DNA of 64,000 nucleotides. It comes from Vicia villosa (lineage: Eukaryota; Streptophyta; Magnoliopsida; Fabales; Fabaceae). The position numbers and the translations under genes were made by a program. Location: positions 186,001 through 250,000 of the forward strand of contig NW_026705324.1 of assembly GCF_029867415.1 (NCBI RefSeq). The letters are read 5' to 3'. The notes below the pieces were generated by a model that did not search any database, had not been told where the DNA came from, and saw nothing but the letters and a program-made list of their open reading frames with translations. Shown piece after piece: positions 10,025 to 20,926 of the stretch. Each line of letters opens with the position of its first letter. Positions within the stretch are counted from its first letter, which is position 1.

Positions 10025-11953
10025 CTACTTAGGAGTGCGAACAACAGTTGTAACTTCAACAGTTATCCAATAGTGGCGAACCCCATTGTGCACTAGGTAA
10101 TCTGTAACCTTAGGCTTAAGTTGGCATGTGGTAGGTCTTGATTTACCAACCGCTGTCTTTGCAACACTCAAACGATCTTCTTCTACTTCAGCAGACTGAG
10201 CGGTGTGAGCATACCCATTTCCAAGTGGAGTATGTCGAACTTTCTTTTGAGGAAACTTCCAATCTTCTGAATGGAGAGACTCGTTGTCGGAGACACTTTC
10301 GAGATCATCCTCTTCTGTATTTTGGTCTTGCTCTTCTCCCAAGATGGCATTGATTAGGTATGTGAACTCTAAATCCGGAGCCTCGGAAGGTGATTTGGGG
10401 ATATAATCCTCAATGATGACTTCACCAGATGCTGATGATGAATAGCAAGGGTTATATATCTCTTTTGGCTGAGAGAGGTACTCGTAATCAATGTTCCATC
10501 CAGTTGGAACAATGTCTTCAAAAGAGGTTTTAAAACTTTCAGGAGCGGAGTATTTCACCATGTAATCGAATTTTCCGCTTGGTTCTCCTAATGTATCCCA
10601 AGTTTCTTCGGGGATAGGAGGAACTTCTTCTGATGAACCATAACTTCTGGTGGTGAAGCTGTTTGTAACTTCGTCACTGCTTGGTTGAGTCTCACTTTCA
10701 AATCTTCTAGTTGGATAACAGCAAAGTGGTTCAGACTCTGATAGGGATATGTATCCTGATTTGTTAAGATAGGATAGCCATTCCTCTTCATCGGTGTTTT
10801 CCGTACCGATGGTATTGACTGTTTGTTGAACAGGTTGAAGAAAACCTCCACTGCGGAAAGTCTCTTGAATTGGAAGAACTACCTCAATTCCTGGAATAGT
10901 CTTTGACGATGTTGGAAAGAATCCAACTCCTGTTCTGTTCTTGTTGTTGGTAGGAATATTAATGTGCCCCCAACCACTGGTAGTGCCATCTTTGACAACT
11001 TGGATTGCATCTTTGTAAGAAGAAATAGACGCTGCTTTCTCCTTTCCTTTTTCCTTATCCAAGGAAAGTGCTTGGAATTTAGTTGCAACAAATTCTTTTG
11101 GTTCTATGTCGGAGAATGATGACAAGTTGCTGACGATCAGAGCTCGTTCTCCACATACGGTTACCAATTTGTCATTTCTTATGAACTTCAGTTTCTGATG
11201 AAGCGTTGAAGTAATTGCCCCAGCCTCATGAATCCATGGGCGACCTAGCAAACAACTATATTGTGCTGGAATATCCATAACTTGGAAAGTGATTTTGAAC
11301 GTCTGAGGTCCAATAGTTATGGGAAGATCCACTTCTCCGAAAACTGACTTTCTTGATCCATCAAATGCTTTGACGATGACATGACTTTTTCTTAAAGGGT
11401 AATCTTCGAAAGATAATCTTGACAATGTTGACTTCGGCATGACATTGAGAGAGGACCCGTTGTCTATTAGGACTCCTGTGAGTGTATTACCCATGCAGGC
11501 AACTGATATGTGAAGTGGAAGATTATGGTCCACTCCTTCTTCAGGAAGATCTTCGTCGCAGAAACTCAGGTTAGTTCCGGCGGAGATGTTGGCAACGATG
11601 TTGTTGAATTGGCTTATTGTAACGCCAGGTTCTACGAAAGCTTGTTCCAAAACTTTCTGTAGGGCTTCCCTATGAGCTTCAAAACTCAATAGTAGGGAAA
11701 GAACAGAAATCCTAGACGGAGTATGTAGTAATTGATCTACAATGTTGTATTCACTCCTCTGGATTAACTTCAAGATCTCATCATTTTCTTTCGCTTGAAC
11801 AGCATTGGTCGGATGATCCTCTTGCCTATGTGGTGCTTCTTCCGAAGGTTTCTCCACATTTTCTGTTGTTCTGTTGAAGACTCGTCCACTTCTGGTGACT
11901 CGACTAACATCAGTAATGTTGACAACAGACGGTAATGGTATTTCCTTACCATT
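10025..11953 (-). CDS. Element A protease region (3' half of gag-pro)
   Basis: The 610-residue ORF 11857-10025 holds a retroviral-type aspartic protease around residues 105-225. The active site is LIDNGSS at D132 (DNG where most have DTG or DSG), followed by the flap-like DLPITIGP and the SCLLGRPWIH motif typical of plant Ty3/gypsy proteases. The remaining 380 residues are low-complexity and acidic and would link to RT after splicing. The frame is the same as gag: exactly 32 codons separate the gag stop (TAA, 11956-11954) from the ATG at 11857, and they have no further stop. So gag and protease were probably one ORF broken by a single nonsense change, or are joined by readthrough. Confidence 0.85.
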   Translation of the reverse strand, partial: NGKEIPLPSVVNITDVSRVTRSGRVFNRTTENVEKPSEEAPHRQEDHPTNAVQAKENDEILKLIQRSEYNIVDQLLHTPSRISVLSLLLSFEAHREALQKVLEQAFVEPGVTISQFNNIVANISAGTNLSFCDEDLPEEGVDHNLPLHISVACMGNTLTGVLIDNGSSLNVMPKSTLSRLSFEDYPLRKSHVIVKAFDGSRKSVFGEVDLPITIGPQTFKITFQVMDIPAQYSCLLGRPWIHEAGAITSTLHQKLKFIRNDKLVTVCGERALIVSNLSSFSDIEPKEFVATKFQALSLDKEKGKEKAASISSYKDAIQVVKDGTTSGWGHINIPTNNKNRTGVGFFPTSSKTIPGIEVVLPIQETFRSGGFLQPVQQTVNTIGTENTDEEEWLSYLNKSGYISLSESEPLCCYPTRRFESETQPSSDEVTNSFTTRSYGSSEEVPPIPEETWDTLGEPSGKFDYMVKYSAPESFKTSFEDIVPTGWNIDYEYLSQPKEIYNPCYSSSASGEVIIEDYIPKSPSEAPDLEFTYLINAILGEEQDQNTEEDDLESVSDNESLHSEDWKFPQKKVRHTPLGNGYAHTAQSAEVEEDRLSVAKTAVGKSRPTTCQLKPKVTDYLVHNGVRHYWITVEVTTVVRTPK

Positions 11954-14233
11954 TTAAATGAATGTAGCATTGTACTTGTATGGTATAGCCTTGCTGGACT
12001 CATACGGTACAGGACCTGGTAAGTAGATGACTAACAGAGCAATTGCTGTCTTCCTGCTGTCATACTTAACTTGCATTGGTTCAACTTGATTAATTTGAGG
12101 AGATACGGTGAAGACTTCGTCATCTTCTCTGTTGGCAAGAACTGTGATGGTATTGTCGTCTATCAGCTTTTGAATGTCGTTGCAAACGCACAAACATCCT
12201 CGTGAATTTCTTCGACAAATTCTGCATCTACTATAAGCGTGGAAATCTGTTCCAAAGTAGGCAAGCCCATTTAAAGTCTTATGGAATCTGACTACCGATC
12301 CTTCAAGATCTTCAACTCTGTAGATTTTGTACTCTCCTGGACATCCTTGAACCATGTTGACGTCATGTTCAGTTCTGACTCGGATATGTTGAATCCATCC
12401 TAAGTCCATTTGCTCTTGTAATGCAGCTTGAACTACGGCACATCCTTGATTATTCTTTGGACAAATATCACATGTGAAGTAGTTGTGAGGTGGTACGTGA
12501 CCGTATCCAGCTTGTTTAGCGTGCATATTGACAAGATTTTCCCCTATCTGACGAATGTCGTAGATTTGAATGACGTTGGGGTGTTGATCTATCAGATTTA
12601 CTGAAGCTTCTTTATGCTGCGGCAAAGGATTTGCTTGGACGTTTGGATTAGTATCTTTGAAGGATAGCATTCCGCTCTTCACTAATCGTTGGACGTCGAT
12701 CTTGAAACTAAGACAACTCCCAATGTTGTGACCTGGTGCCCCCTGATGATAGGGACAAGATTGGTTAGCCTTGAACCAATGTGCTGATTCATTTGCAGGA
12801 TTTGGAGGGCTCTTTGTCTGAATGAGTCCTTTTGCTAGTAGTGTTGGAAACAATTCCGCATAAGGCATTGGTATGGGATCAAAGGCAGGATACCTCGGAT
12901 CCCGATTATTGTAAATTGGAGGTCGAACCTGCTGCTGTGGTTGTTGCGACCTTTGTTGAATTTGTTGTGAAACCTGAGGTTGATAAGCTGACGCTGAGTT
13001 AACAACCGGAGTTATTGATGCAACTTGAGGTTGAAATTTCTTCTTGATTTTGTGCAAGACATTGTTGACATCTTGATCCTTTTTCTTCTGGAAAGAACTT
13101 CCATACTTCCTTGGACCAATAGAAGATTCTGGTTCTTTGTTCAAGCGTCCTTCCCGAACTGCTTCTTCTAAACGTACACCCATGTTTACCATCTCGGTAA
13201 AGTCACTTGGCGCACTTGCAACCATTCGTCCGTAGTAAAATGGACTCAAAGTCTTGAGATAGATTTTTGTCATTTCTTTCTCTTCAAGTGGTGGACAGAT
13301 CTGAGCAGCTACTTCACGCCATCTTTGAGCGTATTCCTTGAAGCTTTCTCTATCCTTTTGAGTCATGGCCCGAAGTTGATCTCTGTCGGGAGCCATATCC
13401 AGATTGTACTTATACTGTTTGACGAAGGCCTCTCCGAGGTCTCGAAAAGTACGAATCTCTGAACTGTCAAAGTTCATGTACCATTTGAGTGCAGCACCAG
13501 TTAGGCTGTCTTGAAAATAATGAATGAGTAATTGTTGATTATCAGTTTGAGTTGACATTCTTCGAGCGTACATTACAAGGTGACTTTGAGGGCATGAATT
13601 CCCTTTGTACTTCTCAAAATCTGGCACTTTGAATTTGTGAGGAATCTTAACATTTGGAACCAGACAGAGGTCTGCAGCATTCTTTCCAAATAGATCTTGT
13701 CCTCGGAGAGTCTTGAGTTCCTTCTGCATTTGCAGAAACTGTTCCTGGAACTCGTCCAATCTTTCATACACGCCAGCATCCTCACTAGGAGCGTGATGAT
13801 ATACTTGTCCGCTATGTGGAGGAAAAGTATGCAAAATGGGCTGTGGAGAAGCCATGACAGCAGAACTTGGAATCTCAGCATTCTGTTGCGCGAAACCCAT
13901 TGCCATTGCTCTTGGAACTTCAATTTCCAGAGGTTTGTAACCCTCCGGTGGTTGCATCTCCGTTGTAGCTCTTGGAACTTCAGAACTTGGTGGTATGTAC
14001 CCTTCTGGAATAAAGTTATACGGCATGCCCCAAGGTCGGTTGGGCGGCATGGTATACTGAGGAATAGGAGTAGAAACAATCTCGGAAACCACAATCCTTT
14101 GTGGTTCTTCTGGCGTTGGTCGATTCTGCGCAACTACCAGGGCTTCTACCATACTATTGAGCCTTTCAATAGCATCTTTGAGAGTATTAACCTCTTCTCT
14201 GAGTTCTCCATTCTCTTGCTCAAAGTCATCCAT
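11954..14233 (-). CDS. Element A gag (capsid/nucleocapsid) protein, 759 aa
   Basis: The N-terminus (residues 1-40) is a predicted coiled coil, and is followed by a Pro-rich stretch. The retrotransposon gag (capsid) domain lies around residues 220-340: SLTGAALKWYMNFD, TFRDLGEAFVKQY, FKEYAQRWREVA. After a Gln-rich linker comes a Cys/His cluster, CPYHQGAPGHNIGSC, and two more Cys pairs (CDICPKN, CRICRRN) near the C-terminus. These could bind RNA but are not the classical CCHC knuckle. Its product would package the genomic RNA in cytoplasmic particles. The frame is fully open to a TAA that may be a secondary mutation (see protease). I chose the ATG at 14233 because it starts the coiled coil. Confidence 0.88.
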   Translation of the reverse strand: MDDFEQENGELREEVNTLKDAIERLNSMVEALVVAQNRPTPEEPQRIVVSEIVSTPIPQYTMPPNRPWGMPYNFIPEGYIPPSSEVPRATTEMQPPEGYKPLEIEVPRAMAMGFAQQNAEIPSSAVMASPQPILHTFPPHSGQVYHHAPSEDAGVYERLDEFQEQFLQMQKELKTLRGQDLFGKNAADLCLVPNVKIPHKFKVPDFEKYKGNSCPQSHLVMYARRMSTQTDNQQLLIHYFQDSLTGAALKWYMNFDSSEIRTFRDLGEAFVKQYKYNLDMAPDRDQLRAMTQKDRESFKEYAQRWREVAAQICPPLEEKEMTKIYLKTLSPFYYGRMVASAPSDFTEMVNMGVRLEEAVREGRLNKEPESSIGPRKYGSSFQKKKDQDVNNVLHKIKKKFQPQVASITPVVNSASAYQPQVSQQIQQRSQQPQQQVRPPIYNNRDPRYPAFDPIPMPYAELFPTLLAKGLIQTKSPPNPANESAHWFKANQSCPYHQGAPGHNIGSCLSFKIDVQRLVKSGMLSFKDTNPNVQANPLPQHKEASVNLIDQHPNVIQIYDIRQIGENLVNMHAKQAGYGHVPPHNYFTCDICPKNNQGCAVVQAALQEQMDLGWIQHIRVRTEHDVNMVQGCPGEYKIYRVEDLEGSVVRFHKTLNGLAYFGTDFHAYSRCRICRRNSRGCLCVCNDIQKLIDDNTITVLANREDDEVFTVSPQINQVEPMQVKYDSRKTAIALLVIYLPGPVPYESSKAIPYKYNATFI

Positions 14234-14546
14234 TCTTTTCTTGCGACTTGAACGAGTGTTGTATGGATGAGACAGCTTGAAAATCTTGGTTCACCTCCTT
14301 CTCCTCCTCTCTTTCTGGAGAAAGGAAAGTGAATATTAGATCCGCGACAATTCTCGTGTCAGTGCGTACTACTAAAGCGATGTATGATATGCAACTAGGT
14401 TAATATTTTTCAAGGAAACGCCATAATTACATTATGAAACATCAAACTTTTTATTAATTAAGCGAAAACGCCGTTTTTTACACACTTTGAAAATGGAAAT
14501 ACAGAGAAACAGGAGGGATATGATGAGAAAGTGACGATTGTGTCAC
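14234..14546 (-). other. Spacer between ORF1 and gag, element A
   Basis: About 310 bases with no open frame and no clear repeat. It includes a C/T-rich stretch near 14285-14320 just upstream of the gag ATG on the minus strand. No splice or ribosome-entry signal can be supported by eye. Confidence 0.5.
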
Positions 14547-15899
14547 TTATCGATCGAGCATTTCAAGTAACTCATCCTTCCTTCTTAGGATGTTATGAAT
14601 CTCAACATTTCTCGTGTTGACGATTCGATACTTGTTCCTCCAAGCATTCCTTTCTTGGCATACCTTGTTCAATGCCTCTTGAAGTTTTTCAACATCAGTG
14701 GAGAAAAGGTATATTGGTTCCCTTAGGGGAATAGGTTCTTGATGCTGATATGGCATCCTGAGCTTGAATGCTCTGACGCGTACCCATTGAAGGTAAGGAT
14801 CCAGGGAGATGCAAAGATGTTTTCCTAACAATCTTCTCCCTTTGCTGTGAACGAGACGCCAGGCTTGGACAATTTCCTTCTTCAGCAGGTTACCATGATC
14901 GTCGATGTTCTTGAAGAACAGACCTTCCAATTGAATACTACTTGGTATATTTTTCATGGGATAGCCGTATTGACGACGGGCTAAAGCTGGATTATAACTG
15001 ATTCCTCCCTTAGTTCCAATAAGGGGTACGTTGGGAAATTTTCCGCAACTGAAAATGATCTTGGTTTCATCGTTGTCAGGACTACACCACTCAATGTCTG
15101 TATGAGTGAGGGACATGATTTTCTGTGACCAGTAAAGGCCATCCCTCATGTTCCAGAAAGTGCTAGACTTTGGCAGATGCGAGACGAACCATTCGTATAA
15201 CAATGGTACGCAGCATGTGATTAATCCTCCTCGCTGCAGGTTTCTTGAATGCACAGAGTGATAAGCATCCGCCAGCAAGGTTGGAACTGGATTTCCAATT
15301 AAGAAGATCTTAATTGCGTTGATGTCGACGAAATCGTTAATGTTAGGGAACAAAAACAATCCGTAGATAAGCAAAGCCAAGATTTCCCCAAAAGCGCTCA
15401 TATCTTGGATGCTGACGAAGTACCGAGCTTGATCAAACAAGAACTTGGAAGGCAATCCTTGAATTCCTCCTCTACTCACCATATGAGTTCTGATGTCGAC
15501 CACGTTTAAATGAGTAGTTGCAGCAATGATAATGTCGTCAGGATTCTTTTCCAAACCGGAGTACGGATCTTGCGCATACACGGGTATTCCAATCAGACGA
15601 GAGTACTCCTCCAACGTAGGCATGAGTTGATAATCTGGAAAGGTGAAACAGTGATACGTTGGATCGTAAAACTGTACCAATGTGGGAAGGACCCCATCCA
15701 CAATGTTGGTAATGAGCAAAGGCAGAAGTTTTCCATACTTCTCCTTGAAAGCCTGGGGGTTGACCACCAATTTTCCGAGCTTTCCCAGTTCCTCGACCTG
15801 GGGAATCTTGAAGGTGTATTTCCTAGCTCTCTTTCTTCCATAATCCATGGTATAGATCCTTAAGTCCTTTCTCCGTTTCTCTCTTTCTATGAAGTTCAA
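14547..15899 (-). CDS. Element A ORF1 protein (Ogre-specific extra ORF), 450 aa
   Basis: This ORF upstream of gag is a hallmark of Ogre elements. Residues about 60-330 resemble the plant family related to the transposase-like plant mobile domain (DUF7745-type): LPLLITNIVDGVLPTLVQFY, YQLMPTLEEYSRLIGIPV, FLFDQARYF. The C-terminal 60 residues are charged and probably coiled (EKLQEALNKVCQERNAW). Its role in the element is unknown, and I infer none. The frame is intact over its full length in this copy, unlike pol. The start at 15899 is followed by a basic segment (REKRRKDLR), and a second in-frame ATG lies 17 codons further on. Confidence 0.82.
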   Translation of the reverse strand: MNFIEREKRRKDLRIYTMDYGRKRARKYTFKIPQVEELGKLGKLVVNPQAFKEKYGKLLPLLITNIVDGVLPTLVQFYDPTYHCFTFPDYQLMPTLEEYSRLIGIPVYAQDPYSGLEKNPDDIIIAATTHLNVVDIRTHMVSRGGIQGLPSKFLFDQARYFVSIQDMSAFGEILALLIYGLFLFPNINDFVDINAIKIFLIGNPVPTLLADAYHSVHSRNLQRGGLITCCVPLLYEWFVSHLPKSSTFWNMRDGLYWSQKIMSLTHTDIEWCSPDNDETKIIFSCGKFPNVPLIGTKGGISYNPALARRQYGYPMKNIPSSIQLEGLFFKNIDDHGNLLKKEIVQAWRLVHSKGRRLLGKHLCISLDPYLQWVRVRAFKLRMPYQHQEPIPLREPIYLFSTDVEKLQEALNKVCQERNAWRNKYRIVNTRNVEIHNILRRKDELLEMLDR

Positions 15900-16576
15900 A
15901 ACGTTCGTTATTTAGTTTCCTTGAAAAACGACTCGATAAAGACTCTTTGGTTTTAGTTGTTATTAATGAATGATGCATGAATGCATGAACACACACACAC
16001 AAGAGTTTTTAAACAAACATGGCGTTGAAAGGTATAGTGGTCATGAAGTCAAAACGCAAACCTCGCCCCAATGGTAAACTAAGGATAAGGATTTTTGTAC
16101 CTGTAGAACGGGTTCTAGGGGTCTCAGAGTTTTTGCTCAACCTTAAAGATACGTTGACTGGTATCTATAAGAGAGTTTTCTCTGAGTGTAGTATCTGCAT
16201 GACAATTACTTCCGTAATCACCGCTCTACGTTCTAACAAAAGGCTTTAAGTGGGGTTAATGTGTTTCTAGGTCCTCCTGGTACAAATCAGTCTCAGAATG
16301 CATTGGCGCAGTTAATCACAACCAGCCAGGCAAATCCCAAGAGTAGAATTGTGAACCAAGATTAGAGGGTCTTCACCGGGAAGACATCCTCCATCCTATC
16401 TTATGTTGCACTCAAATCCGGGTATAGGATTTCTCACCACATGATATGACACAGAGGTTAGGCAGGACCTCTCTTTTTTGAGGGGGAATCTGGCATCCCT
16501 AATTCCTCATTGGGGCTGGACCAGCAACAGGTCAACCATTGGTTTGGATGAAAAACCAAGGTTTTGAACACTTATA
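15900..16576 (-). other. Leader between primer site and ORF1, element A
   Basis: About 680 bases of untranslated leader. It has a (CA)n tract near 15990-16001 and one more ttcaccgggaagacat hairpin unit (about 16363-16397), the same motif that is repeated in the LTR. The 76-residue plus-strand frame at 16019-16249 is antisense and not supported. Confidence 0.6.
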
Positions 16577-16594
16577 TCCCCAGCAGAGTTGCCA
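16577..16594 (-). other. Element A primer binding site
   Basis: The minus strand reads TGGCAACTCTGCTGGGGA, six bases inside the 5' LTR. By memory of plant tRNA-Arg(ACG), whose 3' end is TCCCCAGCGGAGTCGCCA, this pairs at 16 of 18 positions. A tRNA-Arg primer is what is reported for Ogre elements. Confidence 0.78.
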
Positions 16595-17519
16595 TTTTTC
16601 TGTGGTGTCATTTTTTTTACCTCCCCGTTTCACTTGGGAGGACGGCACGCTAGACCCTTCACGCGAAATTTGGAAGGAGAATGCGCCCGTGGTGGGATGA
16701 ATTTTATTTCAATTCTTCCTACGATATCACACGAACTTTCTTATTTTTCCTACGAGTAGGAAAGGGGAAAAAAGATCTCAACTAAACCCTAGGAGTTTGC
16801 TAAGTGTGGTGATTCACCTAGACTAGAAATTCTGGAGTCCGGGAGGTCGGTTATACATAGGGAAGTGTTTAAACACCCTACATATCTGTAGTACTCTACA
16901 GGAACCTGCTCTGTGTCTAAATGTGTTTGTGCTGCTAATGGTTATTGGGAAAGTTTCTCCTTTGTATTAGGAGAAGGAATTGAATTGAATTAAGAAGAAG
17001 ACAGACAGACTGACTGACTATTTTTGGTATTTTATTAGCTCGCTGAGGTTCCTTGTCAACCTCATGCCTACATATCCCTAATGGAAGTCAGAGCTTAATG
17101 TATTTCGGGGAACTAATTGATTATTAATTATTTTTGGTGCCTTGCTTGAAGCTTAAGGTTGAAGCTTGAATTAAATCTCTGTTTACAGTAAAGAGGCATG
17201 AAATCATCTTTACAGAGAGGTATTTCTACTATTCCACCACAAACATTAAAATAGTGACAGAATGACTGAGTTCATTTCATTAAGAGAGTGACCTTACTTG
17301 TATGTTTGCAAGTATGCTAGTATCTCTTGAATGAAAGAAAGATGCTCGTCCAAATTAGGGAAAGTGTACAAGTCTGGGGATGTGCCAGAGCATGCCTTTC
17401 AGAGTCCTAAATGGGAGACTTTGATTTGAAGTTGAAATGATAATGTTTGTTTGTTTGAATGTGGTGAGATAGAAGAAAGATCTCTCTATAGAGATAAGCT
17501 ATATCTATCTACTGTATAA

Positions 17520-18460
17520 AAGATTTGAATTTTAACTGGCTTGTATGAGGCCCAAGCTTGAGGCTTTTTGATTGATAATTATTATTATAGACTCTGGGAG
17601 ATGACTCCACTGGGGATTAATTACAAGGGAATTTTGTGTTCTGTACAAAGCCCAGAATTGAGGCTGACTCTATTTGGAGATTGTTTATTTGATGGATTTT
17701 TATTTGGTGTTCTGTACAAAGCCCAGAATTGAGGCTGACTCTAGCTAGGGAAAAAACATTATCTTCTGCCTTGTACGAAGCTCCAGGTTGTGGCTGACTC
17801 TTAAATAAACTGAGTATGGATGAATCTATGGGGAAAAGATCCTAGGTGTTAGGAATATTTGACACATGAAAATATGGTTTATCTGCCTTGTACAAAGCCC
17901 AAGGTTGTGGCTACTGAATGATGAAGGACTTACTGGGGAGACTCTATTATCTGCCTTGTACAATGCCCAAGGTTGAGGCTGACTCTTGACAGGGGATTTT
18001 TATTGTTTGGGGTGCCTTGTATGAAGCCCAAGGTTGAGGCTAACTGTTTTTGTTGGTTTTGACTCTACTGGAGAATGTATGTATTAAAAGACTGTTTTTT
18101 GGAAGCTAACCCTTTCCAGGGATTTTGACTCAGCTGGTAAATTTGTCTTTTGAAAAGAATGATTTTTGGAAGCTAACCCTTTCCAGGGATTTTGACTCTT
18201 TTTTTTGGGGAAATTATCTCCTAAGAGAAATAAATCTTTGGATTTTGAAGGAGTGATTTTGGAGGCTAACCCTTTCCAGGGGTCTTTGACAAAATGAAAG
18301 AATGTTTGGAGGCTAACCCTTTCCAGGGGTTTTGACATTTTTTAGACAGATGTTTATTAATTGACATTGGAGGCTAACCCTTTCCAGGGAATTTGAAAGA
18401 TGGAAGAAGGATTATCTAAATGAGACTCTTTGTTTAAAGCCCAAGATGAAGGCTGACACT
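17520..18460. repeat. Degenerate tandem repeat arrays in element A 5' LTR
   Basis: About eight units contain a core like ttgtacaaagcccaag followed by gaggctgactc (17540-18020 and 18420-18460). Five units contain ggctaaccctttccaggg (about 18100-18385). Units are separated by variable spacers. The matching part of the 3' LTR is outside the window, so copy-number differences between the LTRs cannot be judged. Confidence 0.72.
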
Positions 18461-19879
18461 TACTGAGGATAGACAAGTATGAATCCTAGACTCTGCTAAG
18501 GAAAATTAATGAAGATAAAGGTGACAGAGACTGTCCATGTCTCTCATTCCAAAAGGTGTGCTCAATATGAAATTGAGACAAACTTGGCTTGTTTAAAGTC
18601 TGGTTTAAATTGGAAGAAACTCACCAGGGTATGTTAAAGGGTGACTAAAGACCTGTTCCTATGTTTATAAGAAACCTGATGGGTCCTTGTATACAAGCTC
18701 AAGAGGAAGCTGGAAATGCTTTTAAGAAGCCTGTGGGTCCTTGTACAAAGCCCAAGAGGAGGCTAATCGAGGGTCCTTGTTATAGCACAAGAGAAAGCTA
18801 TGTGGTTTTGAACTTATTTTGGCTCTAAGCAAATGGGTAAGAGGTTTCACCGGGAATAATTCCCCTTGGGTAGATGTGCCCTATTTTTTGAATTCTAAGG
18901 TTTTTGCCAAGATGTTTCACCGGGAATAATTCATCTTGGGGGTTTGAACTACAGATCTCTAATTAGGAAAGAGCCTTCACCGGGAAGACATTCTCAATCC
19001 TAGGCCATATTCCTATAATATATATATAGTTTAACTGTCATAAGGTTTATACTCAACGCAGTTCTAAACTAATATATGCACAGTTTTATATTTGACAGTA
19101 ATTTAAACAAAGACTGTAAATTGAAAGCTTGTAAAGCCTAACCTGGATGGAGTGGAGGCCATTGAAGAAGTATGTACAGAGCCTCAACAGTAATTGGTGG
19201 ATAACAGTTGAATATATGTATGATAAATAGTTAATGGTTTTTGAAAACAGAAGAAGTGAAGATGGACATAGGTCACATAGGTATCTGAAGAGTTTCACCG
19301 GGAATAATGCCCTTCAAATACCAGAAGAATGTTTTGAGAACAGAAAGAAGATTTTGAAAATACAGTTTTGAAAACAAGCTAAGAAGAGAAGGTGTTGGGA
19401 CTTATACTCTATTAGAGGCCCACTTGAAAATGATTTACTGTTTATGAGAAACAGTTGAAAATGATTGAAATGATATAAGGTTTTGTTGTTTGAAAACCTT
19501 AATCGTCTGCTTAATCGGAGATTGAAAACAGTTTTGAATATTGACAAAAGACAACTTAATTAAGGTAAAGATAAAATCTATACCTAATTAAGACCTAAAT
19601 AATTAGGGTTTTCTCATAAAATATTCACAAAGTAATTAGGTTAAAACAAAATGAAAATATATATTTTAAAGTATTTAAGAAAACACTTAAAACATACTAT
19701 TTTAAACCTAATTAAAATACATGAAATAAATAATATTTTTATGATTTTTTTGATTATTCACAAAATAGGTATATTAAATAACAAGTGTGTGAAAAATGAA
19801 GTGAAAATGAATTAATTTGATAGGCTAAATAATTATGTGAAGTTTGTGAATAAAACAAAGGAAAATAGTGATAAAAAAT

Positions 19880-19960
19880 TTGGGTTTGTCTCCTTCAAGG
19901 CTTGAACCCACGCCCTAGAGGTTACAAACAAAACAAATACCAACTGAGCCACGCGCGTGG
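19880..19960 (-). promoter_or_regulatory. tRNA-like Pol III-type module 1, element A 5' LTR
   Basis: A box TGGCTCAGTTGG (19951-19940), B box GGTTCAAGCC (19908-19899), then a run of six T. A flanking palindrome AGCCACGCGCGTGGCT surrounds the 5' end of the A box. Confidence 0.6.
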
Positions 19961-20039
19961 CTTGTTTAAGAAGGGAGTGTATATGATTATATGTAGAACA
20001 AAGCAATGAATGAGCTAAAAAAGAAAATAAATGAACAAA

Positions 20040-20124
20040 AGGTCTGAGGGGGGGATCGAACCCCATACCTAAGGCATGGCAAGAGTTTGGACGCGCGCTG
20101 TAACCACTGGGACACTACGATGAA
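20040..20124 (-). promoter_or_regulatory. tRNA-like Pol III-type module 2, element A 5' LTR
   Basis: A-box-like TGTCCCAGTGG (20114-20104), B box GGTTCGATCC (20062-20053) and a TTTT after CAGACC. It lies about 800 bp downstream of the TATA box, so it would be within the transcribed leader. Confidence 0.6.
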
Positions 20125-20917
20125 TTCGTAAGTGACACACCTATCATTCAAAATAAAATAAACTTGTTTCTGGGAAATTCAAAAAATGGCGCCACCATCT
20201 TCATCTTCAACCTCAAGCTTTTGAATTTCTGGAAATCGTATCTCTCTCAATTCTCAACCAAATCCAAAGATGTAAAGATGGATTTTGCTCGTTTTTGAAC
20301 GAGGATCATGATGGTGTTCTTTAATTTTATTTATTTTCAGTATAACATAAAATTCGCAAGCATAAACACTAAGAACCCTAAAACTGAAATTAAACATGAA
20401 ATACTATATATGTATGTTTTGATGCAATTGATTGAGGGCTAATGATCTATGAAGGTGCAGAAACCAACTGGTAACTTCATTTTAAATTTATCATGCGTGA
20501 ATCATAGAGTTTGAAGCTTTGGAAACTTACCTGAAAAATGAATATCTGGCTCTGATCAAAAGGTGTTACAGAGCTGTTGTAACGATCCAGATAGCTTCAA
20601 TGACTCCTTTGGAAGGTGTTGAGATGCCTGGCTTGGACTGAAAGTGCCCAGAACTTCTTGCTCGACCCCAACTGCAACAGCTCCAAGTGAGAGGTGAAGA
20701 TGATGATTCTCCACTCCCAGAAGTGTTTCAGAGGTTTGGATCCCCTCTAAATGACTCCCCTAAGGTGTTTGAATACTTAATTCCAAAGGAAGAGCTCTGG
20801 TTTGAAGAATCCGAGTCTTCTTGCCAAAGAACCTTTGAAAACCTTAAGTATGAAGAAAGAAGAGAGAAAGCAAGAATTATGTTGCTTTGGTGTGTTTTCT
20901 GAATGAGAAAGAGCCCT

Positions 20918-20926
20918 CTATTTATA
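20918..20926 (-). promoter_or_regulatory. TATA box, element A 5' LTR (candidate genomic RNA promoter)
   Basis: TATAAATAG on the minus strand, 1.43 kb from the LTR start and identical to the copy in the 3' LTR. Transcription from here would run through the tRNA-like modules and repeat arrays before the primer site. Confidence 0.68.
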
